From Oasisia sp. SBJ-2009 (lineage: Eukaryota > Annelida > Polychaeta > Sabellida > Siboglinidae), in the NCBI GenBank assembly GCA_964017155.1, contig OZ024854.1:47133923-47197922 (forward strand): DNA of 64,000 nucleotides, read 5' to 3'. Positions 63,001 to 64,000 of the stretch are shown here, piece by piece. The first letter of the stretch is position 1. Each line of letters starts with the position of its first letter. The translations under genes were made by a program, and so were the position numbers. The notes under the pieces are model-generated. The model saw only the letters and a list, made by a program, of their open reading frames with translations, had not been told where the DNA came from and searched no databases.

Positions 63001-64000
63001 TCAACAAGCACGTATATGGAATAGAGGGAAAGACACAGTAACAGGATAGTCATCAATCTGGCAGCGTCCCAGTATAATTCAGTATAATTCTAAAACCAAA
63101 ACAAGTATCAGTGAATGAGTTAGAAATTTAGACTGGTGAGATTTTGAATTTCAGAAAACAAACTCTTTAATCGTGTCATGGAGGCAAACATTTCAGAAAC
63201 AGTGTTTTTGCAGACTTTTGATTTGTTTTTTGAAGTCGGGACAGCTAAAGTGCAGCCCGCAATTAAATTAAGAAGCAACACAATTAATCGAATCTAGAAT
63301 GCGTAGCTTCAATGGCAGACTCTCAGCCTTTTTGCCGATTAGGTCGGCAAACGTTTCCCGACTCGAACCAACGTGGAGGTGGTCTGCCGCTCGAGTCCCC
63401 ACGAGGACGCTCGACCGAGAGTGGGGCCGACGCCCCACTCTCGGTCGAGCGTCCTCCCCGCCCACAGCCAGCCTTGACGACTCGTCGGGGTCCGGCCAAC
63501 CGGCCGGCCCAACGGTCATTCGCCGAAGCTGACCTCCTCAAACAATGCTTAGCTACAACAGTATTGCGATCCGGCTTGACTCCATCGGGGCAGGTGTCTG
63601 AAATAAACAGAAGTGATCAGTTGGACAGTTTCAATGTCACGTGACAAGTAAGGCTTGGACACGTGAAAGTGTTACAATCAATAACGAAACACACCAATCC
63701 GTTGACCAGTGGTTCTCAACTCTGATTGGCTCTCGCACTCCGATTCGAGTGTGTAAAAAAATGTGTCTATGACATTCGAATTTTTCGAAATCAGTCGTCA
63801 CTAAAATTTGCAAGGGAGGGACGCACATATAGGGCATACATGCATACATAGTACATACTTACATACATACATGGTACACAATCAACAAGCAGGTATATGG
63901 AATAGAGGGAAAGACACAGTAACAGGATAGTCATCAATCTGGCGGCGTCCCAGTATAATTCTAAAACCAAAACAATTATCAGTGAATGAGTTAGAAATTT
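51044..64000 (+). repeat. Octameric higher-order repeat, 7,009 bp, second copy partial
   Basis: Landmark spacings from 51044 are 878, 881, 871, 879, 871, 879, 871 and 879, then the same order restarts at 58053. Private variants recur at exactly 7,009 bp: GACTGGAACC at 52853 and 59862, TTTTTTTTTGAAGTC at about 51832 and 58841, and CTCGAGGCCCC at 55503 and 62512. Only five single-base differences were noticed by eye over about 5.8 kb. Confidence 0.93.

Larger units (their letters stand above)
24405..64000 (+). repeat. Satellite array, about 870-bp monomer, 46 head-to-tail units visible
   Basis: The first unit starts at GAGATTTTGAATTTCAG (24405), and the array runs off the window end. Using the ATGGCAGAC landmark in each unit (24580, 25426, 26295 ... 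63312), most spacings are 869-872 bp or 878-881 bp. Exceptions are 846 (first), 671 (31515 to 32186), 800, 856, and four of 813. A unit has an AT-rich half with an ACATACATACATGG stretch and a GC-rich island of about 230 bp that holds a 54-nt palindrome and a GGGGACCGGCCAACCGGCCG block. All units have the same orientation. No known gene, rDNA or snRNA was recognised in the unit. Confidence 0.98.

Noticed and set aside
24405..64000. CENP-B box in the satellite unit
   Set aside because: The nearest match (TTCG followed by CGGG on the minus strand) has a 3-nt rather than the required 7-nt spacing and lacks the central A.
24405..64000. Internal Pol III promoter in the satellite unit (GGTTCGAGTCG on the minus strand)
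   Set aside because: Good B-box resemblance, but no convincing A box upstream and no positioned terminator.
24405..64000. CRISPR-like or rDNA-like tandem array
   Set aside because: Units are about 870 bp with no unique spacers, and no rRNA or 5S sequence was recognised.

Overview
The window looks like repeat-rich, largely non-genic DNA from an animal nuclear genome, most likely an aquatic invertebrate; the phylum cannot be fixed from sequence alone. Pointers are kilobase-scale simple-sequence arrays, degenerate non-LTR retrotransposon and DNA-transposon remnants of types common in marine invertebrates, two tRNA genes with animal initiator-tRNA features, and a nearly 40-kb tandem satellite. 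I found no convincing intact protein-coding host gene. There are no operons, CRISPR arrays or bacterial signals.

Region 1 (1-9.5 kb) is AT-rich DNA broken up by microsatellites: a 1.2-kb pentanucleotide tract (1676-2870), a 0.3-kb tri/hexanucleotide tract (2963-3260) and a TG/CG tract (4207-4660). It also holds a dispersed repeat present in both orientations (3425-3543 and 8448-8572) and a broken reverse-transcriptase fragment of a LINE (about 7215-7700).

Region 2 (9.5-11.5 kb) is a duplicated segment. Each copy carries the same 105-nt minus-strand gene, which I read as an initiator tRNA-Met with a 33-nt intron at the canonical 37/38 site, followed by a T-run terminator.

Region 3 (11.56-15.41 kb) is a DNA transposon remnant with long terminal inverted repeats. 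Its minus-strand gene is broken by several frameshifts. The gene ends in a FEN/XPG-like nuclease domain with a helix-hairpin-helix-like motif and a cysteine-rich tail; an Academ-like element is the best fit.

Region 4 (15.4-24.4 kb) holds further microsatellites, including about 1 kb of a pure CACACG hexamer, a dispersed repeat that flanks microsatellites, a G-rich repeat family, and an inverted repeat pair (22759-23030 and 24059-24352) that stops about 50 bp short of the satellite.

Region 5 (24.405 kb to the window end) is one head-to-tail satellite of about 870 bp per unit, 46 units visible. Most units carry a 54-nt near-perfect palindrome (25-nt arms, 4-nt loop). Units are grouped in nested higher-order repeats: a 1,740-bp dimer near the left edge, 2,555-bp trimers within roughly 4.3-kb pentamers in the middle, and a 7,009-bp octamer at the right whose second copy is almost identical to the first. 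The left third is more diverged and rich in deletions, as expected for the edge of an array whose interior is being homogenised. Centromeric or other heterochromatic identity is plausible but not shown.
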